A stretch of 64,000 nt of DNA from Yoonia tamlensis (GTDB lineage Bacteria; Pseudomonadota; Alphaproteobacteria; Rhodobacterales; Rhodobacteraceae). A program made the translations under genes and the position numbers. This document shows, one piece after another, positions 1 through 7,879 of the stretch (position 1 is the first letter of the stretch; each line of letters begins with the position of its first letter). The stretch is taken from contig NZ_FOYP01000001.1 of the NCBI RefSeq assembly GCF_900115105.1, forward strand, positions 2,134,097-2,198,096, written 5' to 3'. The notes beneath the pieces were generated by a model. That model searched no databases, was not told the DNA's origin, and saw only the letters and a list, made by a program, of their open reading frames with translations.

Positions 1-1
1 G

Positions 2-1075
2 AAACTTGGCGGCTTTGCCCAAGATACCGGTGAAGGCGGGATCAGCCGCTATCACCGCGAACCTGGCGGCGATCTGATCTATGAAATCGGGTCGGGCTAT
101 TTTGGTTGCCGCAACGACGATGGTTCGTTCAACGCCGAAAAATTTGCTGAACAGGCCTGCGATGATCAGGTCAAAATGATCGAACTCAAGCTTAGCCAGG
201 GCGCCAAACCAGGGCACGGCGGGATGCTGCCCGCGTCAAAAATCTCACCCGAAATCGCCGAGGCGCGCGGCATACCGATGGGCGTCGATTGCGTGTCTCC
301 CGCGGCGCATAGCGTGTTTTCATCGCCGCTTGAACTGATGGAATTCATGGGCCTTTTGCGCGAAAAATCAGGCGGCAAGCCGGTTGGGTTCAAGCTGTGT
401 ATCGGGCACCGGCGCGAATTTATGTGCATGGTCAAGGCGATGCTGGAAACAGGTATCATTCCCGATTTTATCGTTGTCGATGGCACCGAAGGCGGCACAG
501 GTGCCGCGCCGCTCGAATTTGCGAACCACGTCGGCATGCCGATGGTCGAAGGGCTGACATTTGTGCATAATACGCTACGCGGTGCCGGTATCCGCGATCA
601 GGTCAAAGTGGGCGCAGCAGGCAAGCTCGTCAGTGCGTTTGACATCGCACGCGCGCTTTCCTTGGGTGCCGATTGGTGCAATTCGGCGCGCGGCTATATG
701 TTTGCGATCGGCTGCATTCAGGCGCAGGCCTGCCACACAAACCACTGCCCTGTCGGGGTCACAACCCAAGACCCGCTGCGCCAAAAGGCGCTCAACGTTC
801 CCAATAAGGCGCAGCGCGTGGCGCGGTTCCACGCCAATACGCTCAAGGCGCTGGGTGAAATTGCCGGCGCTGCGGGGCTTAGCGACCCTTCGGGTTTCTT
901 GCCCTACCACTTTATGGCGCGGCGCGGCGACGGGCAGATGACCGAAGCAAACGATGTCTACAGATACCTACCGATTGGTTTCTTGATGGATGAAAACAGC
1001 ACGGAAATCATCTACAAGGAACGCTGGGCACGCGCGAGCGCAGACAGCTTTGCGCCGCCCGAAGACCGCCGCTAG
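2..1075 (+). CDS. FMN-binding glutamate synthase-like protein, C-terminal part (gene runs off the left edge)
   Basis: The reading frame is open from base 2 and gives 357 residues before a TAG stop; the start lies outside the window. The protein matches the FMN/iron-sulfur half of the large glutamate synthase subunit. Visible signatures are the glycine-rich flavin phosphate region GTEGGTGAAPLEF (bases about 482-520) and the cysteine cluster QACHTNHCPVGV (about 723-758), which in this family ligates a [3Fe-4S] centre. Members of this stand-alone FMN-binding glutamate synthase family lack the glutamine amidotransferase domain, but that cannot be judged here because the N-terminus is missing. The stop codon directly abuts the stop of the convergent exporter gene. 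The family is confident; the physiological substrate is not known. Confidence 0.88.
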   Translation, partial: KLGGFAQDTGEGGISRYHREPGGDLIYEIGSGYFGCRNDDGSFNAEKFAEQACDDQVKMIELKLSQGAKPGHGGMLPASKISPEIAEARGIPMGVDCVSPAAHSVFSSPLELMEFMGLLREKSGGKPVGFKLCIGHRREFMCMVKAMLETGIIPDFIVVDGTEGGTGAAPLEFANHVGMPMVEGLTFVHNTLRGAGIRDQVKVGAAGKLVSAFDIARALSLGADWCNSARGYMFAIGCIQAQACHTNHCPVGVTTQDPLRQKALNVPNKAQRVARFHANTLKALGEIAGAAGLSDPSGFLPYHFMARRGDGQMTEANDVYRYLPIGFLMDENSTEIIYKERWARASADSFAPPEDRR

Positions 1076-2050
1076 CTATTTCTTGACGTCGCCCTTGCGG
1101 GGCGGCGTTTGGCCCAGCGCGCGCATGAACAGGCTGATCCGTGGTTCCGCACCGTTAATGCTGCGCGACCGGTTGCGCAAAACAGGCGTGTTTGCGGATG
1201 TGCCTCGGCTTTCACGCAAGACGATATACAGGCCGCTGGCAATGATGATGCTGGCGCCCACACCTGTATAGATATCGGGCGTTTCATCAAAAAACAGAAT
1301 CCCGAAAATCGTGGCCCAGATGATCTGGCTATATTGCATCGGCGCGATAATTGCGGCCTCGCCCGCGCGGTAGGCAAGGATAACCAGAAAACTGGCGACC
1401 CATGCAAACAGGGCAATCACCCCAAGCATACCCAAATGTTCGATCGGCATCGGTTTGTAAACAAACGGCAGCGCGCAGCCCATAAGCACGAAATTGGCAA
1501 CCATCGGGTAAATCATCATCACCACAGGGCGTTCTTCGGACCCGATCTTGCGCACCACAATAGAGGCCACAGCGCCACAAATCGCCGAAGCAAGTGCTGC
1601 AAAATGCCCCGCAGTCAGTTGCGTCTCGCCCGGGCGCAGCACGACAAACACCCCGACCAGCCCAACCAGCACGGCCAGCCAGCGGCGCAGCCGCACCGTT
1701 TCACCCAAGACAGGGATCGCAAGCACGGTGATCAACAGAGGGGTCGCAAACAGGATCGCGTAAACCTGCGCCAACGGCAGCACCGAAAACGCATAGAACG
1801 CGGCAACCCCCGTGACCGTCGCAGCCCCCGTGCGCAGCGCCATCCACCACGGGTGGATCGGCACCAAGGTTCCGGGCTTGCTGTCACGCATCAGCATCAC
1901 CGTGGCAAGCGGGAAGCTTAACAAGACGCTGAAAAACACGATCTGAAACGGCGCATAGGTCGCGCCCAGCACTTTGATGATCACATCATGGGTCGCGAAA
2001 ATCGCAAAGGCGATCAGCGCAAAAACCGCGCCTTTGACATTTGGAGACAT
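1076..2050 (-). CDS. DMT-family (EamA) transporter, probable exporter
   Basis: This 324-residue integral membrane protein has about ten hydrophobic segments arranged as two EamA repeats, the standard architecture of drug/metabolite transporters. The first segment starts almost at once (GAVFALIAFAIFATHDVIIK) and later segments include VYAILFATPLLITVLAIPVLGE, typical of the family. The ATG start has AAAGGG just upstream. Such proteins export small metabolites, amino acids or drugs across the inner membrane; nothing here indicates the substrate. The C-terminal 40 residues after the last membrane segment are polar and probably cytoplasmic. It converges with the glutamate-synthase-like gene with no intergenic base. 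Confidence 0.88.
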   Translation of the reverse strand: MSPNVKGAVFALIAFAIFATHDVIIKVLGATYAPFQIVFFSVLLSFPLATVMLMRDSKPGTLVPIHPWWMALRTGAATVTGVAAFYAFSVLPLAQVYAILFATPLLITVLAIPVLGETVRLRRWLAVLVGLVGVFVVLRPGETQLTAGHFAALASAICGAVASIVVRKIGSEERPVVMMIYPMVANFVLMGCALPFVYKPMPIEHLGMLGVIALFAWVASFLVILAYRAGEAAIIAPMQYSQIIWATIFGILFFDETPDIYTGVGASIIIASGLYIVLRESRGTSANTPVLRNRSRSINGAEPRISLFMRALGQTPPRKGDVKK

Positions 2051-2159
2051 GCGAACCCTTTCTGGTGTTGATGAGGTGCAGACAAAAACAAATTGCCCGC
2101 CCCTATCAAGGCCACCCCGAACGGGATGTCAACGATAAGTGCGGGCAAGGATCATGCAA

Positions 2160-2180
2160 CGCCCCCCCGATGGGGAGGCG
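2160..2180 (-). terminator. GC-rich hairpin just after leuB, possible terminator
   Basis: An imperfect inverted repeat with C-rich and G-rich arms around GAT lies 9 bases beyond the leuB stop in the direction of leuB transcription. There is no clear run of T after the hairpin, so it is only a weak intrinsic terminator candidate. Confidence 0.3.
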
Positions 2181-2188
2181 CGCGAAAA

Positions 2189-3292
2189 TCAAAGTGACGC
2201 GTCAAGCGCTGCCAAAATCACATCGCCCATTTGTGTGGTCGAAAGCGGAACGCCGCCTTCCGGCCCCATCAGATCGCCGGTGCGGGCACCATCCGCCAGC
2301 ACCGATTCGATCGCCGCTTCCAGACGGTCGGCCTCGGCGCCCATATCAAACGAATAGCGCAGCGCCATCGCAAACGACAGGATGCAGGCAATCGGGTTTG
2401 CCTTGCCCTGACCGGTGATATCAGGGGCAGAGCCGTGCACCGGTTCATACATCGCTTTGGGGCGCCCGTTGGCCATCGGCACACCCAATGACGCAGACGG
2501 CAACATGCCAAGCGATCCGGTCAACATCGCCGCGCAATCGGACAGGATGTCGCCAAACAGGTTGTCGGTATAGATCACGTCGAACTGCTTGGGCGCGCGC
2601 ACCAGCTGCATCGCGCCGTTATCCGCATACATATGCGACAGTTCGACCTCGGGGTAATCCGCATGTACTTCGGTCACAACATCGCGCCACAAGATGCCTG
2701 ATTCCATCACGTTGGCTTTTTCCATCGAACACAGGCGTTTGTCGCGTTTCATCGCCAGTTCAAACGCCGCACGCGCGCCGCGCTCGATTTCCGCTTCGGT
2801 ATAGCGCTGCGTGTTAATGCCGACGCGCAGATTGTCTTCCATATGGATGCCGCGCGGTTCGCCAAAGTAAACCCCAGAGGTCAGTTCGCGCACGATCATG
2901 ATATCAAGACCGGCCACCAGTTCCTTTTTCAGCGATGAAAAATCGGCCAGCGCGTCAAAACACTGCGCCGGACGCAGGTTCGCAAACAGGTCCATTTCCT
3001 TGCGCAGACGCAGCAAACCGCGCTCTGGCTTGACGCTGAAATCAAGGTTGTCGTATTTCGGGCCACCCACGGCACCCAGCAGCACCGCATCTACCTCTTG
3101 GGCTTTGGCCATCGTGTCGTCGTGCAGCGGCACGCCGTGTTTGTCATAGGCTGCACCGCCGACAAGATCTTCAGAGACGTCAAACACCACGCCGCGTTTG
3201 TCACCAAACCAGCCAATGACGCGCTTGACCTCGTCCATGACTTCGGGGCCGATGCCGTCACCGGCGAGGATCAAAAGGGAGGGGTTTGCCAT
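2189..3292 (-). CDS. leuB: 3-isopropylmalate dehydrogenase
   Basis: LeuB oxidatively decarboxylates 3-isopropylmalate to 2-oxoisocaproate with NAD, the third step of leucine synthesis, in the cytoplasm. The 367-residue length is normal. Visible signatures are GDGIGPEV near residue 12, [13 protein letters not shown] near 140, and the family signature [19 protein letters not shown] near 245 with the Mg-binding aspartates, followed by [11 protein letters not shown] chose the internal ATG (protein MANPSLLIL) because AAGGA sits 7-8 bases upstream; the frame is open 30 bases further. leuB is separated from leuCD by four genes, two of which (LysR and the NAD(P)-binding protein) look inserted. Confidence 0.97.
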   Translation of the reverse strand: MANPSLLILAGDGIGPEVMDEVKRVIGWFGDKRGVVFDVSEDLVGGAAYDKHGVPLHDDTMAKAQEVDAVLLGAVGGPKYDNLDFSVKPERGLLRLRKEMDLFANLRPAQCFDALADFSSLKKELVAGLDIMIVRELTSGVYFGEPRGIHMEDNLRVGINTQRYTEAEIERGARAAFELAMKRDKRLCSMEKANVMESGILWRDVVTEVHADYPEVELSHMYADNGAMQLVRAPKQFDVIYTDNLFGDILSDCAAMLTGSLGMLPSASLGVPMANGRPKAMYEPVHGSAPDITGQGKANPIACILSFAMALRYSFDMGAEADRLEAAIESVLADGARTGDLMGPEGGVPLSTTQMGDVILAALDASL

Positions 3293-3349
3293 ATGTCTGG
3301 TCCTTGGTTGCATAAGTTGCACGTGCCCTAGCCTGCCCGCGCAAAATGT

Positions 3350-4246
3350 TCAAGATACCAAGGGCCGCAAGCCCTGCTCTAACAGGTCCCAAACCCGTTT
3401 GATCCTTGGGGTTTGGCGCATAGCGGCATGGGCTGTCAGCCAGATCGGCAATTTCGGCAAAGGAAAGCCAAGATCAATCAGCGCGACAGCAGGGTCCGCC
3501 TGCCCGATCACACGCTGCGCAAACCCGATCCCGCATCCCGCCCGCACAAGCGCCCAATAGGTCGCATGGTGGTCGCAGCGGATCTTGAAGAAGCTGCGAT
3601 CAACATCAAGCCCCGCCGCGCGGAACCCGGCAATAATGCGGTCGTCATGATCATAGCCGACAAATTCATGGTCAAGAATATCATCAATACCGCGCGGCTG
3701 CCCATGCGTTTGCAAATAGGTTCGGGCGGCAAACATCCCCAATGCGACATCGCCCAGATGTTTGGTCACAAGGTCAAGCTGGGTCGGGCGGTACATGCGC
3801 AGCGCAATGTCGGCCTCGCGGAACAGCAGATTGTGGCTGTCGTCGGTTGGCGCGATTTCAATCTCTATCTGGGGTTCGAGCTGGCGGATGCGCGCGACAA
3901 TCGCGGGCAGATGATCTGCAGCCACCGCCACGCTGGCCGAAATGCGCACGCTTCCGGCAAGCCGCGCCTGCTGCCCTGCGGCGGTCAGCGCAATTTGTTG
4001 CACCGCATCGCGCATCGCCCGCGCAGGTGCCACCAGATCCGCGCCCGTGCTGGTCAACGCATAGCCACGCGGTTGCCGATGGAACAATTCTGCACGCAAC
4101 TGCACCTCTAGCGCCTTGATCTGGCGGCCCAATGTCGGCTGGCTTGCGTTCAGCATACGCGCCGCGGCTGACAGGCTGCCCCCTTCGGCGACAGCCAAAA
4201 ACGCCTGCACCAATGACCAATCCAGATTCTCGAAATGCTTGTCCAT
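3350..4246 (-). CDS. LysR-family transcriptional regulator
   Basis: This 298-residue protein has the standard LysR layout: an N-terminal winged helix-turn-helix (FLAVAEGGSLSAAARMLNAS, about residues 14-33, then QPTLGRQIKALE) and a C-terminal effector-binding domain of about 200 residues. It is transcribed away from the NAD(P)-binding protein gene with 90 bp between the two start codons, the usual arrangement when a LysR protein controls its divergent neighbour. A perfect 12-bp palindrome in that gap is a candidate operator. The co-inducer cannot be predicted from the sequence. Confidence 0.93.
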   Translation of the reverse strand: MDKHFENLDWSLVQAFLAVAEGGSLSAAARMLNASQPTLGRQIKALEVQLRAELFHRQPRGYALTSTGADLVAPARAMRDAVQQIALTAAGQQARLAGSVRISASVAVAADHLPAIVARIRQLEPQIEIEIAPTDDSHNLLFREADIALRMYRPTQLDLVTKHLGDVALGMFAARTYLQTHGQPRGIDDILDHEFVGYDHDDRIIAGFRAAGLDVDRSFFKIRCDHHATYWALVRAGCGIGFAQRVIGQADPAVALIDLGFPLPKLPIWLTAHAAMRQTPRIKRVWDLLEQGLRPLVS

Positions 4247-4255
4247 TCAATTATG

Positions 4256-4267
4256 AATACATGTATT
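4256..4267. promoter_or_regulatory. Palindrome in the LysR/NAD(P)-protein divergent promoter, candidate operator
   Basis: AATACATGTATT is a perfect 12-bp palindrome starting 10 bases from the LysR start codon. A related sequence, ATTCATGTAT, occurs at 4306-4315, 49 bp away and close to the divergent gene. Paired sites of this kind are usual for LysR autoregulation; the binding itself is inferred. Confidence 0.45.
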
Positions 4268-4336
4268 GCGAATTTTGACAATTCAAATCCGTCTGTGAAT
4301 GGCTAATTCATGTATCAAAGCAATAGGAGACACGCG

Positions 4337-5248
4337 ATGACACAAACAGTTCTGATCCTTGGTGGCAGCGGAAAAATTGGCAGCCATGCCGCCATCGCAT
4401 TCACAGACGCCGGCTGGACCGTCCGCCACTACGACCGCAAAGCGGGTGACATGACGCGCGCAGCCTTGGGGGCCGATGTGATCGTCAACGGGTTGAACCC
4501 GCCCAACTACCACAATTGGGCGCAGCTGATCCCGCAGATCACTTCGCAAGTCATCACCGCCGCCAAAGCCAGCGGCGCAACCGTCATTGTGCCTGCGAAT
4601 ATCTACAATTTTGGCAATCATCCCGGCACATTCGACGAACACACCCCCCAGCGCCCGCACACGCGCAAAGGCAAAATCCGTGTGGACATGGAAAAATCCT
4701 ATGCCGCTGCGGGGGTGCAAACCATCCTGTTGCGGGCGGGGAATTTTATCGACCCCAACGGCAACGGCGATATCATGTCGGCCGCGATGATGCGCAGCAT
4801 CCGCAAGGGCAAACTGACCTTTCTGGGCGACCCGACCGCGATGCAGGCCTATTGCTATGTGCCCGACTGGGCGCGCGCGGCTGTGCAACTGGCGCAAATA
4901 CGCGATCAGCTTGGCCGTTTCGAAGATGTCCCCTTTTCCGGCCACGCATTCACAATGATCCAGCTACAACAAGACCTTGCGCGGCATTTGGGGCGGGATG
5001 TCAAACTCTCGGCGTTTCCGTGGTGGGCGATGAAACTGCTGTCACCCGTCTGGGAGCTTGCCCGCGAATTGACTGAAATGCGTTATGCCTACGCGATGCC
5101 GCACCAGATATCAGACGTGAAATTCCGGCGGCTATTGCCCGATTTTGCGCCCACCGATCTGGCCACGGTCATGCGCGCAGGGCTACCGCGCGATATCAAC
5201 CCAGACAAGCCAGTGCGGCCCCGCGCCAAGGCTGCGATCGTCCAGTGA
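4337..5248 (+). CDS. NAD(P)-binding NmrA/SDR-like protein
   Basis: This 303-residue protein begins with a Rossmann nucleotide-binding motif, VLILGGSGKIGSHAA (residues 6-20), and has the general plan of atypical short-chain dehydrogenases/NAD(P)H-binding proteins of the NmrA or nucleoside-diphosphate-sugar epimerase type. No YxxxK pair is obvious at the classical position, so a sensor or reductase role is open. The ATG at 4337 was chosen because AGGAG lies 8 bases upstream; an ATG 27 bases earlier has no such site. It is divergent from the LysR gene, which probably regulates it. Its last 66 bases overlap the 3' end of the convergent endonuclease-like gene, and the Arg/Pro-rich tail (residues about 290-303) may be a read-on extension. 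Confidence 0.8.
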   Translation: MTQTVLILGGSGKIGSHAAIAFTDAGWTVRHYDRKAGDMTRAALGADVIVNGLNPPNYHNWAQLIPQITSQVITAAKASGATVIVPANIYNFGNHPGTFDEHTPQRPHTRKGKIRVDMEKSYAAAGVQTILLRAGNFIDPNGNGDIMSAAMMRSIRKGKLTFLGDPTAMQAYCYVPDWARAAVQLAQIRDQLGRFEDVPFSGHAFTMIQLQQDLARHLGRDVKLSAFPWWAMKLLSPVWELARELTEMRYAYAMPHQISDVKFRRLLPDFAPTDLATVMRAGLPRDINPDKPVRPRAKAAIVQ

Positions 5249-6283
5249 CGGGTCGTCAGGCGGCGGGCGCTGCACGCCCGCATCCACGACACGCCAGCTT
5301 TGCACGGGCAGCACATAGCTGACGCGCAATTCCCCCAGTTCAGGCCGATCCGACCAAGCAGCGGTCGCAATTTCGGCCAATGGGTCTTGCAACCGCTGAT
5401 CGGCCAGAAATGCAGCCATCGCATCGCGCAGCCCGTCGCCCGCAAGCGGGTCAAGATTGGCATTGCCAGCGATCACAAAATCTGCGGGCACCTGCCCCAA
5501 TCCGCCATCCAGCACCGCCGTCCAAAGCCGCAATTCATCGCGGTTGCGCAGCCCGTTGCGGTCCTCGGGGCCGTCAAAAACCGGTGGCGTGGCCGCAAAG
5601 GCGAACAGATTCAGCGGGCCGTCAGGCAATAATACCGGCACCACCCAATGGCTGGTTGACGATAGCCGTTGCACTGCCGCAACCTGATCCGTCATCGGCG
5701 GCAGGGTCGCACCCGGTAAATCACGCCAACGCAGCGGCGAATAATCCGTGACCGCGCCAAGCGGCCAGCGCGACAGCACCGCAATCGCGCCATCACCCGC
5801 AAATTCGCCATAGCCTTGGGCATCACGCGCATCGCCACGGCGGTTATCCCCGTCAAGATCAAGCCCCGTCGGCAAACCCGCATTGCTTGGCCCTGCAAAT
5901 TGATGCACATATTCCGGCCCCAATAGCTGCGCAAAAGCGGCAAGCGCGATGCCGTCATGGTCATAATCAAAATCCGTCAGCACCAGAACATCGGGCGCGG
6001 TTGCCCGAATGACCTGCGCAATGGCTGTTATCTGCGGATCGTCACCTTTATGGATATCGCGCAGCAACAGACCAGGGCCTGCACGGCTTAGCGGGGCGGC
6101 ATAGGTCGCGACGCGGATCGTTTGTGCAAGGCCGGGATGCGGCAGGCACAGCAGGATCAGCCCGCATAATGCCCCGAGATAGCGGCCCGCTCTGCCGCGG
6201 CATGCCGCTGTGCGCGGATCATCTGTGCCACACGGCTGAGCGCGACACCGCGCATCAATATACTTGCTGGCAAAAACGCCCAT
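5183..6283 (-). CDS. Secreted endonuclease/exonuclease/phosphatase-fold protein
   Basis: The 366-residue product has a hydrophobic stretch GALCGLILLCLPHPGLAQ that looks like a signal peptide ending at LAQ, followed by a domain of the Mg-dependent DNase I-like superfamily (VLVLTDFDYDHDG, FVIAGNANLDPL near the end of the domain). The protein is therefore expected in the periplasm or outside, acting on nucleic acid or a phosphoester, though the exact substrate is unknown. The start is uncertain: the ATG at 6283 has GGATGG upstream but places 37 residues before the hydrophobic core and overlaps the previous gene by 127 bp. A CTG that overlaps the upstream TGA stop is an alternative. An ATG at 6298 is also in frame. 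Confidence 0.75.
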   Translation of the reverse strand: MGVFASKYIDARCRAQPCGTDDPRTAACRGRAGRYLGALCGLILLCLPHPGLAQTIRVATYAAPLSRAGPGLLLRDIHKGDDPQITAIAQVIRATAPDVLVLTDFDYDHDGIALAAFAQLLGPEYVHQFAGPSNAGLPTGLDLDGDNRRGDARDAQGYGEFAGDGAIAVLSRWPLGAVTDYSPLRWRDLPGATLPPMTDQVAAVQRLSSTSHWVVPVLLPDGPLNLFAFAATPPVFDGPEDRNGLRNRDELRLWTAVLDGGLGQVPADFVIAGNANLDPLAGDGLRDAMAAFLADQRLQDPLAEIATAAWSDRPELGELRVSYVLPVQSWRVVDAGVQRPPPDDPSLDDRSLGAGPHWLVWVDIAR

Positions 6284-6993
6284 GCGGCAACCATCCATAA
6301 CAGCGTATGCATATCGTCAAGGCGCACCGCCGCGCCAAAGCTGGCAAATATCTTAAGCACCGCCGGCACCAAGAATGGCAGCAAGAACCCTAATATTACG
6401 TTAATGCGTCCATCCCGTTCGAGCCGTTCAACCACATCACCGCCCGCAGAATTGAACGTCGGCAGGTTCACCCAGACGTTAAACGGCGCGTCACGGCGCG
6501 GCCACTGCCGGAGCCGGAGCAAGACAACAAACCAGATAATCGCAATCGCCGCGATCATATAGCTAAGCCCTGCCCCGTCGCGCACCCGCAAAACAAGCTC
6601 GGGCGAGGCGCTTTCAGGCAGCATCAAAACCATCAGCCGCACCGGCGAAAACGGAAAATCCACAACCGCCCCGATGTTCGATCCGCCTCTTTGCACATAT
6701 TCGGTCATCGCAGAGGGCGTGATGTAGCCCCGAAAAATGATCGACAGGCACAAGACAATCGCAAAAAGCGTCAGGAACCGCACACGGTTAAACGGTGGCG
6801 CTTCGCGGAATTCGATAACGCTGGGGCTGCCCGTGCAATATTCGGCAAGCGTAAAGATCGCGGCAAATATCGCGAATAAGACAATAATCTGAATATTGTA
6901 ATCAGCCGCAGGCGGCAGGAAAAGTGCCGGCATGACAACAACCAGTACCACCAATATGGCGCGAATGATTGCTCCGGGTAGGCGGCTAAACAC
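6157..6993 (-). CDS. Six-segment membrane protein of unknown function
   Basis: I do not recognise a named family. The 278-residue product has about six hydrophobic segments, near residues 9-29, 33-51, 71-87, 142-160, 196-216 and 229-247, with a polar loop containing PFNVWVNLPTFNSAGGD between segments four and five. The chosen GTG start (MFSRLPGAII) has AAGGGG 10 bases upstream; a TTG 33 bases earlier is an alternative. It is followed directly, with overlap, by the secreted endonuclease-like gene, so the two are probably co-transcribed and may cooperate at the membrane. It lies downstream of leuCD but is separated by a terminator, so it is not simply part of the leucine operon. Confidence 0.7.
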   Translation of the reverse strand: MFSRLPGAIIRAILVVLVVVMPALFLPPAADYNIQIIVLFAIFAAIFTLAEYCTGSPSVIEFREAPPFNRVRFLTLFAIVLCLSIIFRGYITPSAMTEYVQRGGSNIGAVVDFPFSPVRLMVLMLPESASPELVLRVRDGAGLSYMIAAIAIIWFVVLLRLRQWPRRDAPFNVWVNLPTFNSAGGDVVERLERDGRINVILGFLLPFLVPAVLKIFASFGAAVRLDDMHTLLWMVAAWAFLPASILMRGVALSRVAQMIRAQRHAAAERAAISGHYAG

Positions 6994-7043
6994 GCTGATC
7001 AATCCCCTTACAGACCTAGCGATCAAAATTTCGCAAAATAACG

Positions 7044-7110
7044 CACTGCTGTTGTAATTTACGGTGCAAGTTCAACAAGATACAAATTACTGCGTAACAT
7101 GACAGCAGTG
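7044..7110. repeat. Nested inverted repeats upstream of the six-segment membrane protein gene
   Basis: CACTGCTGT (7044-7052) pairs perfectly with ACAGCAGTG (7102-7110), and inside them GTAATTT (7054-7060) pairs with AAATTAC (7084-7090). The region sits between the leuD terminator and the membrane-protein start, where the promoter or 5' leader should be. It could fold as RNA or mark protein binding. Confidence 0.5.
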
Positions 7111-7226
7111 GCCAGTCGGACATCCAGAATGCCGCAATCTATGCGAACTGGCAATTGCTATTAACCATCGAGTGTCGCGAATTTGCGAAAATATGCAATA
7201 AAATTCATACATTGTCGCCAAAATAG

Positions 7227-7258
7227 AAAAAAGGCCACGCAGCGGCGCGGCCTTTTTC
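7227..7258 (-). terminator. Intrinsic terminator after leuD
   Basis: AAAAAGGCC (7228-7236) and GGCCTTTTT (7249-7257) form perfect 9-bp arms around a 12-base interior that can itself pair (CGC/GCG). Read on the minus strand the hairpin ends in a run of T, 16 bases beyond the leuD stop. The A/T-flanked stem would also work from the other strand. Confidence 0.85.
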
Positions 7259-7273
7259 ATAATGGGTGCCGGC

Positions 7274-7879
7274 TTAGACCCAAGGGCGTTCGGCAGCAGC
7301 TTTGGCTTCGAAACTGTCGATTGACGCCACTTTTTCAAGCGAAAGCCCGATGTCATCAAGACCGTTCAACAAGCAATGCTTTTTGAACGCATCAACCTCA
7401 AAGCTGAAAACATCGCCGTCTGACGAGGTGATCGTCTGCGCCTCAAGATCAACTTCGATCCGCGCGTTCGACCCTTTTTCAGCGTCTTTCATCAGCACGT
7501 CGACCTGCTCTTGCGGCAGGGCAATCGGCAAAATGCCGTTCTTAAAGCAGTTATTATAGAAAATATCCGCAAAAGATGTGGAAATCACGCAAGTGATCCC
7601 GAAATCCGCAATCGCCCAAGGCGCATGTTCGCGTGATGAACCGCAGCCGAAATTATCGCCTGCCACCAGAATTTGCGCATCGCGGTATTGCGGCTTGTTC
7701 AGCACGAAATCGGCAATTTCATTGCCCGCGCGGTCAAACCGCATTTCGTCAAACAGGTTCGCACCAAGACCGGACCGTTTGATGGTTTTCAGAAACTGCT
7801 TTGGGATGATCATATCGGTATCGATATTAACCAATGGCAAAGGCGCTGCGATGCCGCTGAGTGTGGTGAATTTTTCCAT
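7274..7879 (-). CDS. leuD: 3-isopropylmalate dehydratase, small subunit
   Basis: LeuD is the swivelling small subunit of isopropylmalate isomerase, which converts 2- to 3-isopropylmalate together with LeuC. At 201 residues it has the normal length. The motif [16 protein letters not shown] (about residues 74-89) is the substrate-recognition loop of the family, and the start [15 protein letters not shown] is typical. Its ATG shares one base with the leuC stop codon (TAATG), so the two genes are translationally coupled. A strong intrinsic terminator follows. Confidence 0.97.
   Translation of the reverse strand: MEKFTTLSGIAAPLPLVNIDTDMIIPKQFLKTIKRSGLGANLFDEMRFDRAGNEIADFVLNKPQYRDAQILVAGDNFGCGSSREHAPWAIADFGITCVISTSFADIFYNNCFKNGILPIALPQEQVDVLMKDAEKGSNARIEVDLEAQTITSSDGDVFSFEVDAFKKHCLLNGLDDIGLSLEKVASIDSFEAKAAAERPWV

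Noticed and set aside
1109-1921. Open frame of 270 codons on the plus strand, rich in His, Arg and Gln
   Set aside because: Antisense to the DMT exporter, whose hydrophobic codons read this way on the reverse strand.
2093-2148. 8-bp inverted repeat TTGCCCGC/GCGGGCAA downstream of leuB
   Set aside because: The loop of about 40 bases is long and there is no T tract; chance pairing in GC-rich DNA is plausible.
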